The notes under the pieces are model-generated. The model was not told where the DNA came from. It worked only from the letters and a program-made list of their open reading frames with translations, and made no database searches. The position numbers were made by a program, and so were the translations under genes. 64,000 nt of DNA from an uncultured Pelagibacteraceae bacterium (GTDB lineage: Bacteria > Pseudomonadota > Alphaproteobacteria > Pelagibacterales > Pelagibacteraceae), in assembly GCA_902618485.1 (NCBI GenBank), contig CACNAR010000001.1:1-64000 (forward strand). Direction: 5' to 3'. Shown in pieces: positions 34,567 to 43,494 of this stretch. Numbering within the stretch: position 1 is the first letter of the stretch; each line of letters starts with the position of its first letter.

Positions 34567-35940
34567 ATGAACGATCAAGTACAAGCTGAGTTAAAAAAGA
34601 TTTTTAATGGTAGGTTTTCAACATCAGTATCGACTAGAGCAAACTATGCAAGGGGTGAAGATACGTATGATCCTATTCTATCAAAGGCAGTTGTGTTCCC
34701 TGAAACTAATGAGGAAGTTTCTAAGATATTAAGCCTTTGCAACAAACATAAAATCCCAGTTGTTCCTTTTGGGACAGGAACCTCTTTAGAAGGAAACGTT
34801 GTGGGTCATGACAAGGGAATCACAATTAGTCTTGAAAAAATGAATAAAATTTTGAGTGTCAACGTTGAGGATTTTGATTGTAGAGTTCAAGCTTGTGTAA
34901 CTAAAGAGCAGCTAAATGATTATTTAAGGGAGGACGGAGTTTTCTTTCCAATCGATCCAGGAGCTAATGCAGCTATAGGTGGTATGGCGTCGACTTCAGC
35001 TTCGGGAACCATGGCAGTAAAATATGGCACAATGAAAACTGTAATAACTGGTTTAACTGTAATTTTGCCTAATGGAGATATTATTAATACAGGTAGCAGA
35101 ACTAAAAAAACCTCAGCAGGTTACAATTTGACAAATTTATTTATTGGTTCAGAGGGAACTTTGGGGATTATAACAGAAATTCAATTGAGATTATCCCCAA
35201 TACCAGAGAGTATTATGTCAGCTGTATGTCACTTTCCTACTTTAGAAAGCGCAGTTCAGACTGCTCAACAGGTTATTCAATATGGTGTGCCTATTGCTAG
35301 GATTGAAATGCTTAATAAAGATCAGATGGAAATTAGTATTAATTACTCAAAATTAAAAGATATTGAAGCAGTCCCAACTTTATTTTTTGAGTTTCACGGA
35401 ACAGAGGGATCAAATAAGGAGAATATAAAAATTGTTGAGGAAATCTCAAAGGATAATAATGGAAGTTCTTTTAAATGGGCAAAAGATTTAGAGGAAAGAA
35501 ATAAACTTTGGAAAGCTAGGTGGGATGTTTATTACTCTGTTAAAGCATTAATCAACAATGGGAGAGTTTATTCTACAGATGTTTGTTTACCTATTTCCAA
35601 AATCACTGAGTGTGTAAATTTTGCTGAGGCGCAAACAAAAAAGCTTGGTTTGAGAGCTCCAATGGTAGGTCATTTAGGTGATGGAAATTTTCATGTAATT
35701 TTACCTTATGATCCAAAAGAAGAGGGAACCTATAACAAAATAAGAGACTTTAGTGATCTTTTAATTGAAAAAACTTTGGAACTTAATGGTACAATAACAG
35801 GTGAACACGGAGTTGGATTACACAAAAAAGCTTATCTATTGAAAGAACATGGTGACTGTATTCCATTAATGAAATCTATTAAAAGAAGTATTGATCAAAA
35901 TAACATTATGAATCCTGGTAAGATATTTGATCTTAACTAG
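34567..35940 (+). CDS. FAD-linked 2-hydroxyacid dehydrogenase (GlcD/D-lactate dehydrogenase type)
   Basis: A 457-residue flavoprotein of the vanillyl-alcohol-oxidase superfamily. The PCMH FAD domain is shown by VVPFGTGTSLEGNVVGHDKGITISLEKM and GGMASTSASGTMAVKYGTM; the C-terminal cap has MVGHLGDGNFHVILP and GEHGVGLHKKAYLLKEHG, ending MNPGKIFDLN. It oxidises D-lactate or glycolate to pyruvate or glyoxylate. No GlcE or GlcF-like subunit lies beside it, so it is the one-subunit type. Confidence 0.93.
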   Translation: MNDQVQAELKKIFNGRFSTSVSTRANYARGEDTYDPILSKAVVFPETNEEVSKILSLCNKHKIPVVPFGTGTSLEGNVVGHDKGITISLEKMNKILSVNVEDFDCRVQACVTKEQLNDYLREDGVFFPIDPGANAAIGGMASTSASGTMAVKYGTMKTVITGLTVILPNGDIINTGSRTKKTSAGYNLTNLFIGSEGTLGIITEIQLRLSPIPESIMSAVCHFPTLESAVQTAQQVIQYGVPIARIEMLNKDQMEISINYSKLKDIEAVPTLFFEFHGTEGSNKENIKIVEEISKDNNGSSFKWAKDLEERNKLWKARWDVYYSVKALINNGRVYSTDVCLPISKITECVNFAEAQTKKLGLRAPMVGHLGDGNFHVILPYDPKEEGTYNKIRDFSDLLIEKTLELNGTITGEHGVGLHKKAYLLKEHGDCIPLMKSIKRSIDQNNIMNPGKIFDLN

Positions 35941-35957
35941 TTGAATTTAGGTATTTT

Positions 35958-36911
35958 ATGAAAAAAATTCTAATTACAAGAAAGTTGATTAAAGAAAGTG
36001 AAGACAAAGCTGTTAAAACTTTTAAACCAATATTTAACACTAATGATGAGCTGTACTCACAAAAAAAAGTTATTGAAATGAGTAATGGGTGTGATGGAAT
36101 TTTATCATCACTCACTGACAAAATGGATAAACAGACTATTGATAAACTACCTGATACTATCAAGATAATATCGAATTTTGCTGTTGGATTTGGAAACATT
36201 GATTTAGAGGCCGCAAAGAGCAGAGGTATTGTTGTTACAAATACTCCTGAGGTATTATCTGATGCAACTGCAGAGATAGGAATACTTTTAATTCTTGGTG
36301 CATGCAGAAGAGCTGCAGAGGGCATACAGTCAGCTCAAGAAGGTGGATGGAAATGGTCAGCAGATTATTTAATTGGTAAGCAATTAACGGGAACAAGATT
36401 AGGAGTTTTAGGAATGGGAAGAATAGGTCAAAAAATTGCTAAAATTGCTAGATCATTAGGAATGATAATTCATTATCACAACAGATCCAAACTTGGTGAG
36501 GAAAAAGAACAAGGCGCTGTTTATCATAAAGATATAAAAAGTCTTTTTTCTGTCTCTGATGTTTTATCTATTTGTTGTCCTGCAACTAAAGAAACAGAGA
36601 ACATGATTAACAAGGAAACAGTAGAGTATTTTCCAAAAGGTGCAGTAATAACCAATGTAGCTAGAGGAGACATTGTTGATGATGAGGCTTTAATAGATGC
36701 TTTAAATAGAAGAAAAATTTATGCAGTTGGTCTTGATGTTTATAAAAATGAGCCAAACTTAAATCCAGGATATAGTAAAATTAAATCAGCATTTATTTTA
36801 CCTCACCTTGGTAGCGCAACTAAAGATACAAGAATTGCGATGGCTAATTTGGCCATTGATAACATCGATGAATTTTTTAAAACTGGAAATTGTAAAAATA
36901 AAGTCAATTAA
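35958..36911 (+). CDS. D-2-hydroxyacid dehydrogenase (glyoxylate/hydroxypyruvate reductase type)
   Basis: A 317-residue NAD(P)-dependent enzyme of the D-isomer 2-hydroxyacid dehydrogenase family. Rossmann motif LGMGRIGQKIAKIA (about residues 150-163), catalytic Arg in NVARGDIVDDEAL, Glu in KNEPNLNP and His in LPHLGSATKDTR are present. The sequence is closest to the glycerate dehydrogenase/glyoxylate reductase branch. It would reduce glyoxylate or hydroxypyruvate to glycolate or glycerate. It is the last gene of the tight 31044-36911 group. Confidence 0.92.
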   Translation: MKKILITRKLIKESEDKAVKTFKPIFNTNDELYSQKKVIEMSNGCDGILSSLTDKMDKQTIDKLPDTIKIISNFAVGFGNIDLEAAKSRGIVVTNTPEVLSDATAEIGILLILGACRRAAEGIQSAQEGGWKWSADYLIGKQLTGTRLGVLGMGRIGQKIAKIARSLGMIIHYHNRSKLGEEKEQGAVYHKDIKSLFSVSDVLSICCPATKETENMINKETVEYFPKGAVITNVARGDIVDDEALIDALNRRKIYAVGLDVYKNEPNLNPGYSKIKSAFILPHLGSATKDTRIAMANLAIDNIDEFFKTGNCKNKVN

Positions 36912-37000
36912 TTCTACCTTGGATTGAATAAAATTCAACTTCTGCGACATCTACGCTACTTTTTAGAAAGACTCCAATCTCAAACTATGCTTAACTTCAT

Positions 37001-37014
37001 CAGTTAATTAACTG
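37001..37014. promoter_or_regulatory. Perfect 14-base palindrome ahead of the TRAP operon
   Basis: CAGTTAATTAACTG is a perfect 14-base palindrome ending five bases before the AGGAG ribosome-binding site of the binding-protein gene. It lies in the 117-base gap 36912-37028, which holds no gene. It may be an operator for a dimeric repressor or activator. Confidence 0.5.
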
Positions 37015-37018
37015 TAAT

Positions 37019-37023
37019 AGGAG
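37019..37023 (+). promoter_or_regulatory. Strong ribosome-binding site for the TRAP binding protein
   Basis: AGGAG five bases before the ATG at 37029. Clear Shine-Dalgarno sites are rare in this window, and this one fits a very highly made periplasmic binding protein. Confidence 0.75.
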
Positions 37024-37028
37024 AAATA

Positions 37029-38183
37029 ATGACTAAAGAAAATAAATCATTGAAGGTGAAAACATCTTCAAGACGTAAGTTCTTTAAGACTGCTGCGAAG
37101 ACAGGTGCTTTAGCTGCAGCCGCTGTTGCAATGCCATATGTAAAGGCAAATGCAGCAACTACATTAAAGATGCAAGCTGCATGGCCTAGTGGAGCAAACA
37201 TCTTTTTTGAAATGGCTGGAGACTATTGTAACATGGTAAAAGAAATGTCTGGAGGATCTCTTCAGATTGATCTTCAACCAGTTGGAGCAGTTGTAAAGAC
37301 TTCAGAAATCGGACAAGCGGTTAGTTCCGGTGTAGTAGATATGGGTCACTGGGTGACTGCATATTGGTATGGTAAAAATCCTGCTGCATCATTATTTGGA
37401 ACTGGTCCTTCATACGGAATGTCATCTCAAGAAGTAATGGGATGGATGGAGTATGGTGGAGGAAGAAAACTATATGACGAAACACTTGCAAAAGTTGGTT
37501 TCGATTACATTGGTTTTTTCCATATGCCTATGCCAGCACAGCCTTTTGGTTGGTTCAAAAAGAACGTAACTAAAGTATCTGATGTTAAAGGTATGAAGTA
37601 CAGAACTGTTGGTTTAGCGACTAACGTTTTGACTGCAATGGGAATGGTAGTTAGACAGTTACCAGGTGGTGAAATCCAGCCAGCAATGAAAACTGGTTTG
37701 ATTGAAGCTGCTGAGTTTAACAACCCGACTTCAGACTCTCAATTTGGTATGCAAGATGTTTCTAAGCATTATCACTTAGGAAGCTTCCACCAATCTCAAG
37801 AGATGTTTGAAATTCCAGTTAACAAAAAAACATACAATAGTTTATCACCTGCACATCAAGCAATATTGAAAAATGCTGCTTATGCCGCAAACAGTGATAA
37901 CTACTTTAAAGCTTTAGTAAGATACTCAGCTGACTTAGCTAAGTTAATGAATGAGCATAAAGTAAATGTGTATCAAACTTCAGATGAGATTTTAGCTCAA
38001 CAATTAAAAGGTTGGGATAAAGTTATCGGTGACTTCAATAAGAAAGATCCTTTCTTTAAGAAAGTCGTAGATTCTCAAAAATCATATGCGAAGAGAGTGA
38101 TGAAATACTTGCTGATGAATCAGCCAAATTACAAACTTGCATACGAAAATGAGTTTGGTCCAATAGGAAAAGTTAAACTGTAA
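37029..38183 (+). CDS. dctP: TRAP transporter substrate-binding protein, TakP/lactate-binding group
   Basis: A 384-residue periplasmic protein with a twin-arginine signal (SSRRKFFKTAAKTGALAAAAVAMPYVKANA, residues 13-42). The body fits the DctP-fold subgroup of 2-oxoacid- and lactate-binding proteins: QAAWPSGANIFF, MSGGSLQI, EIGQAVSSGVVDMGHW, YGKNPAASLFGTGPSYGM. Residues likely to hold the carboxylate and its metal are Gln in PAQPFGWF, Arg in MKYRTVGLA and Glu in AAEFNNPTSD. With hydroxyacid enzymes just upstream, a small 2-hydroxy or 2-oxo acid is the likely ligand; this is inferred. Confidence 0.92.
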   Translation: MTKENKSLKVKTSSRRKFFKTAAKTGALAAAAVAMPYVKANAATTLKMQAAWPSGANIFFEMAGDYCNMVKEMSGGSLQIDLQPVGAVVKTSEIGQAVSSGVVDMGHWVTAYWYGKNPAASLFGTGPSYGMSSQEVMGWMEYGGGRKLYDETLAKVGFDYIGFFHMPMPAQPFGWFKKNVTKVSDVKGMKYRTVGLATNVLTAMGMVVRQLPGGEIQPAMKTGLIEAAEFNNPTSDSQFGMQDVSKHYHLGSFHQSQEMFEIPVNKKTYNSLSPAHQAILKNAAYAANSDNYFKALVRYSADLAKLMNEHKVNVYQTSDEILAQQLKGWDKVIGDFNKKDPFFKKVVDSQKSYAKRVMKYLLMNQPNYKLAYENEFGPIGKVKL

Positions 38184-38201
38184 TTAACTTTAAATAAATT
38201 T

Positions 38202-38227
38202 AAAGGGGGGCTTAGGCCCCCTTTTTT
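38202..38227 (+). terminator. Rho-independent terminator or attenuator between dctP and dctQ
   Basis: GGGGG (38205-38209) pairs with CCCCC (38217-38221), extended by AAA/TTT, with a seven-base loop and a run of six T. This is the strongest GC hairpin in the window. Being inside the transporter gene set, 18 bases after the dctP stop, it likely lets most transcripts end after dctP and some read through to the membrane subunits. Confidence 0.88.
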
Positions 38228-38267
38228 ATTTGATTAATTCAATACAATTCAATAAAAGTTTATATCT

Positions 38268-38861
38268 ATGATGAGATCTTATATAAAATTTGCAGATAGA
38301 TTAAGCGTCTCAATGGGTAAAGCTTTCTCATGGTGCATCGTAATATTAATGGGAGGAACTTGCTATGAAGTTTTCATGGCATACGCTTTAAATGCACCAA
38401 CTTTATGGAATTTTGATTTTAGCCTTCAAATGTATGGCGCAATTTTTATGATGGCAGGTGCATACACTTTATGTACTGAAGCGCATGTTAGAGGAGACGT
38501 TATTTACAGATTATTTCCTCAAAAAACACAAGCTTGGATAGATTTAGTTTTGTATTTTATTTTCTTTTTCCCTGGTGTTGTTGCATTAGCTTTTTATGGT
38601 TACGAATACGCAGCGCTTGCATGGAAAATTAAAGAAACAAGTTGGAACAGCCCAGCTCAAATTCAAATTTACATGGCGAAATCTTTGATACCCTTGTCTG
38701 GAACTTTATTAACTCTCCAGGGAATAAGTGAGGTGTTCAGATGTATCATATGTATAAAAACCGGTAGTTGGCCAGAGAGAGGAACTGAACGTGACGCAGA
38801 AGAAACCGAAAAAGTATTAATGAGAACCTCACAAGAAGGAAATAAAGAAGATGTTATTTAG
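38268..38861 (+). CDS. dctQ: TRAP transporter small membrane subunit
   Basis: A 197-residue membrane protein with four helices (about 15-37, 53-73, 92-115 and 136-160). DRLSVSMGKAFSWCIVILMGGTCYEVFMAYALNAPTLWNFDFSLQMYGAIFMMAGAYTL has the DctQ pattern, and VRGDVIYRLF is the typical loop before the third helix. The C-terminus is charged (ERGTERDAEETEKV). The start has two adjacent ATGs. It overlaps dctM by eleven bases. Confidence 0.92.
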   Translation: MMRSYIKFADRLSVSMGKAFSWCIVILMGGTCYEVFMAYALNAPTLWNFDFSLQMYGAIFMMAGAYTLCTEAHVRGDVIYRLFPQKTQAWIDLVLYFIFFFPGVVALAFYGYEYAALAWKIKETSWNSPAQIQIYMAKSLIPLSGTLLTLQGISEVFRCIICIKTGSWPERGTERDAEETEKVLMRTSQEGNKEDVI

Positions 38862-40212
38862 TTTAACTAATCCTGAAGTGGCAATTATGATGATGGGTAT
38901 ATTTTTATTTGCCGTGTTATTAGGTTTCCCGATTGCGTTCACTTTAATGGCAATGGGACTTGGTTTTGGATATTATGCTTACTTTGATCCAACTAAGATG
39001 GAACATCTCTTTGATAATAGGATATTTCAACTTTTTGTTCAAAATACATACACTGTCATGGATAATAATGTGCTTACCGCGGTTCCGCTCTTTTTATTTA
39101 TGGGATATTTGGTTGAAAGAGCAGGTATCGTAGCAAAATTATTTTTTGCAATTAGATTAGCATCTCATAAGCTTCCTGCATCAATGGCAGTTGCAGCATT
39201 GATTACTTGTGCATTGTTTTCAACAGCTACAGGTATTATCGGTGCAGTTGTTACTTTAATGGGATTACTAGCATGGCCTGCTATGATTAAAGCGGGTTAT
39301 GACAAAAAATTTGCATCTGGAATAATTTGCTCAGGCGGGTGTTTAGGAATTTTAATTCCACCTAGCATTATGTTGATTGTTTACTCCGTAATTGCTCAAC
39401 TATCGCCCTTAAGATTATTCGCCGCTGCTATTTTTCCAGGACTTATGTTAGCGGGACTTTACATTGCCTATGCAGTGTTTAGAGCTTGGTTAAATCCATC
39501 GATAGCACCAAAACCTGCCGCAGAGGAAATACCTCCTACAGCAGTAATCATGAAAGAGGTTCTTGTCTCTTTTTTACCTTTATTTTCTCTAATAATTTTA
39601 GTTCTAGGTACAATTTTAGCTGGAATTGCAACACCTGCTGAAGCTGCAGCAGTAGGAGCATTTGGTTCATTAGTGCTCTCATATTTTTACAAAACTCTTA
39701 AATGGAAAAATTTCAAAGAGTCTGTCTTTCTAACAGCTAAAACAACTGCAATGATTATGTGGTTATTCATAGGATCGTGGACATTTGCCTCTGTATTTTC
39801 TTACCTTGGTGGTCACGAAGTTTTTGAACATTTTTTTAAATCTCTAAATTTACAGCCTTGGCAATTTTTAGTAATTACACAATTGATTATATTTTTATTA
39901 GGTTGGCCATTAGAGTGGACAGAAATATTAATTATTTTTGTGCCGATATTTTTACCATTAGTTGAATTTTTTGGAGTTAACCCATATTTCTTTGCAATGT
40001 TAATTGCTTTAAATTTGCAAACCTCATTTTTAACACCCCCCATGGCAATGTCCGCCTACTACTTAAAGGGAGTTCAATCAAAGAATGTAGAATTAATGCA
40101 GATCTTTGGAGGAATCATGCCATTTTTAGGTATTGTGATTTTAGCTATGGTTTTAATGTATTTATTCCCAGGTATAGCACTTTGGTTACCAGAGACATTA
40201 TTTGCAAATTAA
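38851..40212 (+). CDS. dctM: TRAP transporter large membrane subunit
   Basis: A 453-residue integral membrane protein with about 12 helices, the ion-coupled permease of the TRAP system. Typical DctM stretches are FAVLLGFPIAFTLMAMGLGFGYYA, AVPLFLFMGYLVERAGI, ALFSTATGIIGAVVTLMGLLAWP, ICSGGCLGILIPPSIMLIVYSVIA and the C-terminal LNLQTSFLTPPMAMSAYYLKG. It follows dctQ with an overlap and precedes the amidase gene by seven bases. Confidence 0.95.
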   Translation: MLFSLTNPEVAIMMMGIFLFAVLLGFPIAFTLMAMGLGFGYYAYFDPTKMEHLFDNRIFQLFVQNTYTVMDNNVLTAVPLFLFMGYLVERAGIVAKLFFAIRLASHKLPASMAVAALITCALFSTATGIIGAVVTLMGLLAWPAMIKAGYDKKFASGIICSGGCLGILIPPSIMLIVYSVIAQLSPLRLFAAAIFPGLMLAGLYIAYAVFRAWLNPSIAPKPAAEEIPPTAVIMKEVLVSFLPLFSLIILVLGTILAGIATPAEAAAVGAFGSLVLSYFYKTLKWKNFKESVFLTAKTTAMIMWLFIGSWTFASVFSYLGGHEVFEHFFKSLNLQPWQFLVITQLIIFLLGWPLEWTEILIIFVPIFLPLVEFFGVNPYFFAMLIALNLQTSFLTPPMAMSAYYLKGVQSKNVELMQIFGGIMPFLGIVILAMVLMYLFPGIALWLPETLFAN

Positions 40213-40219
40213 TTTTTAA

Positions 40220-41548
40220 ATGACAGATATATTTTCTTTAAGTCTTGAAGAACTTGCAGCCAAGATTAAAGACGCCCAACTCACTTCAGTTGATATTTGT
40301 GAAAAGTATATTGAAAGAATAAATAAATTTGACAAAGATATAAAGGCATGGGCCCATTTCGATAAAAAAGTTTTGTTGGAAAAAGCTTCTGAGGCTGATG
40401 ATCATAGAAGATCTGGAAAACCAACTGGTCCACTTCACGGTGTACCCATTGCGGTTAAAGACATCATTGGCACAGTTGATATGCCAACAGAATGTGGAAC
40501 AGTTATAAGAAAAGGTAAATCATATTCACAAAATGCAGAAATAATAGATTTACTTCATGCATCTGGAGCAATTGTAATGGGTAAAACAGCAACCTCAGAA
40601 CTTGCTTATTTAGGACCTCCGGCAACCACAAATCCGCACGATAAAACAAGAACACCAGGTGGTTCCTCAAGCGGATCTGCCGCATCTGTGGCTTCTTTTA
40701 TGGCACCTGCATCAATTGGATCTCAAACTGGTGGATCTATTATTAGACCAGCATCTTATTGTGGAGTAGTAGGATATAAGCCTAGTTACGGATTAATATC
40801 TAGAAATGGTGTTTTGAGAACATCTTATAGTCTAGATCATATAGGAATTTTTGGACGAAAAGTTGAAGATGTAGCTATGTTGGCAAAAGTTCTCATAAAA
40901 AAAGATAAATTTGATCCAGCAACCATACATTACTCAACAGAAAATATTTTATCTGAGACAAAAAAAGGACCTCTATTCGATCCAAAATTTATTTTTTACA
41001 AAACTGAACATTGGAAATTAATAGATAAAAAGTCTAGAGAGTCGTTTGAATACTTCATTAAATCATTTAAAAAAAATATTGAGATTTTTGATACTCCTTC
41101 TTATTTTAAAGATATACATAAATACCATCAAATTATTCATGAGACTGATTTAGCTAATAATTTTTCAGTTTATTTTAAAAAATTTAAAAAAAAATTGTCT
41201 AAGTATATGCAAGATGCAATCACAAGAGGAAATAAATATTCGGCCAAAGAATATGCAGAGGCAATTGATTTTATAAAAAGAAGTTATGAGTCATACCAAG
41301 AAGTTTTTGAGGATTATCATGGAGTATTGTCGCCAGCTAGTCCGGGTGTTGCGCCCACAGGTTTAAAAAGTACAGGAACAGCGGAATTTAATAAAGTTTG
41401 GTCTTATCTTGGGACGCCATGTATTTCGTTACCTTTACTTGAGGGAGAAAATAATTTACCATTAGGTGTTCAATTAATTGGCAATAAATATGATGATCAT
41501 AGATTTTTAGGAGTTGCTAATTGGTTAGAGAAAGAATGTCAGGAATAA
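40220..41548 (+). CDS. Amidase signature family hydrolase
   Basis: A 442-residue enzyme with the amidase signature Ser-cisSer-Lys triad. The Lys is in HGVPIAVKDIIG (about residues 74-85), the central GGSSSGSAASVASF supplies the cis-Ser, and GSQTGGSIIRPASYCGVVGYKP holds the nucleophile Ser. The C-terminal part has PASPGVAPTGLKSTG and PLGVQLIGNKYDD. It is not GatA, which would sit with gatB/C. Placement after the TRAP genes suggests that the transporter substrate or a related compound is an amide or feeds this step; unproven. Confidence 0.9.
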   Translation: MTDIFSLSLEELAAKIKDAQLTSVDICEKYIERINKFDKDIKAWAHFDKKVLLEKASEADDHRRSGKPTGPLHGVPIAVKDIIGTVDMPTECGTVIRKGKSYSQNAEIIDLLHASGAIVMGKTATSELAYLGPPATTNPHDKTRTPGGSSSGSAASVASFMAPASIGSQTGGSIIRPASYCGVVGYKPSYGLISRNGVLRTSYSLDHIGIFGRKVEDVAMLAKVLIKKDKFDPATIHYSTENILSETKKGPLFDPKFIFYKTEHWKLIDKKSRESFEYFIKSFKKNIEIFDTPSYFKDIHKYHQIIHETDLANNFSVYFKKFKKKLSKYMQDAITRGNKYSAKEYAEAIDFIKRSYESYQEVFEDYHGVLSPASPGVAPTGLKSTGTAEFNKVWSYLGTPCISLPLLEGENNLPLGVQLIGNKYDDHRFLGVANWLEKECQE

Positions 41549-41549
41549 A

Positions 41550-41726
41550 ATGAATAAAATTACTACAATCATAGGATTATCTTTTGCAGTTTTCTTTTTA
41601 ATTGGTTTAGCAACAACTCTAACGAGATCAATGATGATAGGCTTTTTGGATGTTATCCCAGTTTATCTTTTAATGGGTGCAGCAATCATCATGATGATAT
41701 ACGAAGCCTTCTTTGATAAAGATTAG
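41550..41726 (+). CDS. Small membrane protein, unknown function
   Basis: A 58-residue reading frame with an ATG one base after the amidase stop, encoding two hydrophobic helices (about residues 5-24 and 36-53) joined by a short loop (TRSMMIGFLDVIP), with a polar end (EAFFDKD). It fills the gap between amidase and EamA genes with no unused space on its 5' side. I do not recognise the family, but a typical membrane-hairpin pattern and tight spacing support its being real. Confidence 0.65.
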   Translation: MNKITTIIGLSFAVFFLIGLATTLTRSMMIGFLDVIPVYLLMGAAIIMMIYEAFFDKD

Positions 41727-41737
41727 TATCAATTAAA

Positions 41738-42643
41738 TTGAAAAATATTAAGACAGATATATTCTCATTCTCATTATTATTTATACAACCAATCTTTATG
41801 GCTAGTAACCTAGTTGTAGCTAGGGGTGGTGTTGAATTTGTTCCACCTATTTCACTTGCATTTTGGCGTTGGACAGTTGTTTTTTTAATTTTGTTACCAT
41901 TCACTTATGTAACTTTAAAAAATAATTTTCATATAATTAAAAAGGAATATAAAAAATTATTTTTTTTAGGATCAATGGGATGTGGTGTGTGTGGCGCCTT
42001 CCCTTTTTTAGCTGGTGAGACAACAACCGTTATCAATATGGGAATAATTTACACATCCTCTCCGGTTTTTATTATTCTAATCTCATATTTTTTTTTTCAT
42101 GAGAAAATAAATTCAACAAAGATAATTGGCTTAATTACTTGCTTGATCGGAGTACTTATCATCATTATTAAAGGTGATTTTGACTTATTGATTAATCTAA
42201 AATTTACAATTGGTGATTTGTGGATGTTAGCTGCCGCAATTGGATGGGCTTTATATTCAATTTATTTATTCTATTGGAAATCTAAATTAAAAATTTTTGA
42301 TAGATTTACTATGATTTCTTTTTTTGGTGCATTGAGCTTGTTACCTTTTTACGTTGGTGAGGAATTATTTTATAAAGAGACTATTTTTGCAACAGAATTC
42401 TATTTATGGGTAATTTTTGCAGCTATATCACCAGGGATAATTGCTTTTACTCTTTATACTATAGCTCAGAAAAAATTAGGTGCATCATTGACTGGCTTTA
42501 CGCTTTATGTTTTTACAGTTTATGGAGCAATTTATGGATACTTTTTATTTGACGAAAAATTTGAGAATTTTCATATTATTGGAACCATTTTAGTTTTCTT
42601 TGGCGTATATTTAGCTAAGAAAAATAATGTTAAAAAAGTTTAG
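41738..42643 (+). CDS. EamA/DMT family transporter
   Basis: A 301-residue membrane protein with ten helices in two EamA repeats (about residues 10-140 and 155-295). The family pattern is seen in PIFMASNLVVARGGVEFVPPISLAFWRW and ITCLIGVLIIIIKG for the first repeat and LGASLTGFTLYVFTVYGAIYGYFLFDE for the second. The start chosen is TTG at 41738, because no ATG or GTG precedes the first helix. The substrate is unknown; members export amino acids or metabolites. It overlaps the hydrolase gene by 17 bases. Confidence 0.9.
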   Translation: MKNIKTDIFSFSLLFIQPIFMASNLVVARGGVEFVPPISLAFWRWTVVFLILLPFTYVTLKNNFHIIKKEYKKLFFLGSMGCGVCGAFPFLAGETTTVINMGIIYTSSPVFIILISYFFFHEKINSTKIIGLITCLIGVLIIIIKGDFDLLINLKFTIGDLWMLAAAIGWALYSIYLFYWKSKLKIFDRFTMISFFGALSLLPFYVGEELFYKETIFATEFYLWVIFAAISPGIIAFTLYTIAQKKLGASLTGFTLYVFTVYGAIYGYFLFDEKFENFHIIGTILVFFGVYLAKKNNVKKV

Positions 42644-43445
42644 GAATAATTTGTTATCATTTTTACAACTAATAATTTTAGTTTACCTTTTTCTTCTGGC
42701 ATTTCTTTATTTTTATCAAAGAAATTTAATGTACCATCCTGATGAAAATAATTATTTTAACGATAAACTTTCAGTTATTATTGAAGAGGTTGAAATATCA
42801 ACACAAGACGGATTAGGTTTGTTAGGTTGGTATCATGAAAAAGATATAAGAAAAAATAAAACAATTTTATTTTTTCATGGGAATGCTGGATCTTTAGAAA
42901 ATAGAATTCATAAATTGAATCATTTTAGAGACATGAGTGTTAATTTTTTAATAGTTGCCTGGAGAGGTTTTAGTGGCAATGAGGGTAAACCATCAGAAAT
43001 TGGATTATATGAGGATGGTGAAAGTGCAATTAGATGGTTGATGAAAAAAGGTGTTGATGAAAAAAATATAGTAATTTATGGAGAGTCATTAGGAACAGGA
43101 GTTGCAACACATTTATCCCAAAATAGAAATTTTGCGGGTATAATTTTAGAAACTCCATTTACGTCAATGATTGACGCTGCTAAAAAATTTTACCCATATA
43201 TACCCGTTGGTCTTTTACTCAAAGATAAATTTGAAAATAAAAATAAAATTAAAAATGTTAAGTCTCCAATTTTGATAATGCACGGTGAAAAAGATCAAAT
43301 AGTCCCTTTTGAGATGGGTCAAAAGATGTTCGAAATAGCTAATGAACCTAAATATTCTTATTTTACCAAATATGACAATCATATGATGGAGTATGATGAG
43401 AATCTTATAAAAACATTAAATTCATTTTTAATTAATTTAAATTAG
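42627..43445 (+). CDS. Membrane-anchored alpha/beta hydrolase (BEM46/YfhR-like)
   Basis: A 272-residue protein with one N-terminal membrane helix (about residues 7-30), followed by QRNLMYHPDE, typical of the ABHD13/BEM46 group. The oxyanion region is FFHGNAGSLENRI, the nucleophile elbow is YGESLGTGVA, the acid lies in HGEKDQIVPFEMG and the His in KYDNHMMEYDE. Substrate unknown, probably an ester or a lipid. Confidence 0.9.
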   Translation: MLKKFRNNLLSFLQLIILVYLFLLAFLYFYQRNLMYHPDENNYFNDKLSVIIEEVEISTQDGLGLLGWYHEKDIRKNKTILFFHGNAGSLENRIHKLNHFRDMSVNFLIVAWRGFSGNEGKPSEIGLYEDGESAIRWLMKKGVDEKNIVIYGESLGTGVATHLSQNRNFAGIILETPFTSMIDAAKKFYPYIPVGLLLKDKFENKNKIKNVKSPILIMHGEKDQIVPFEMGQKMFEIANEPKYSYFTKYDNHMMEYDENLIKTLNSFLINLN

Positions 43446-43494
43446 GCCATATTCTAAACAAATAGTGCTCAAGATTTAATTTTACGGTAAAAAA

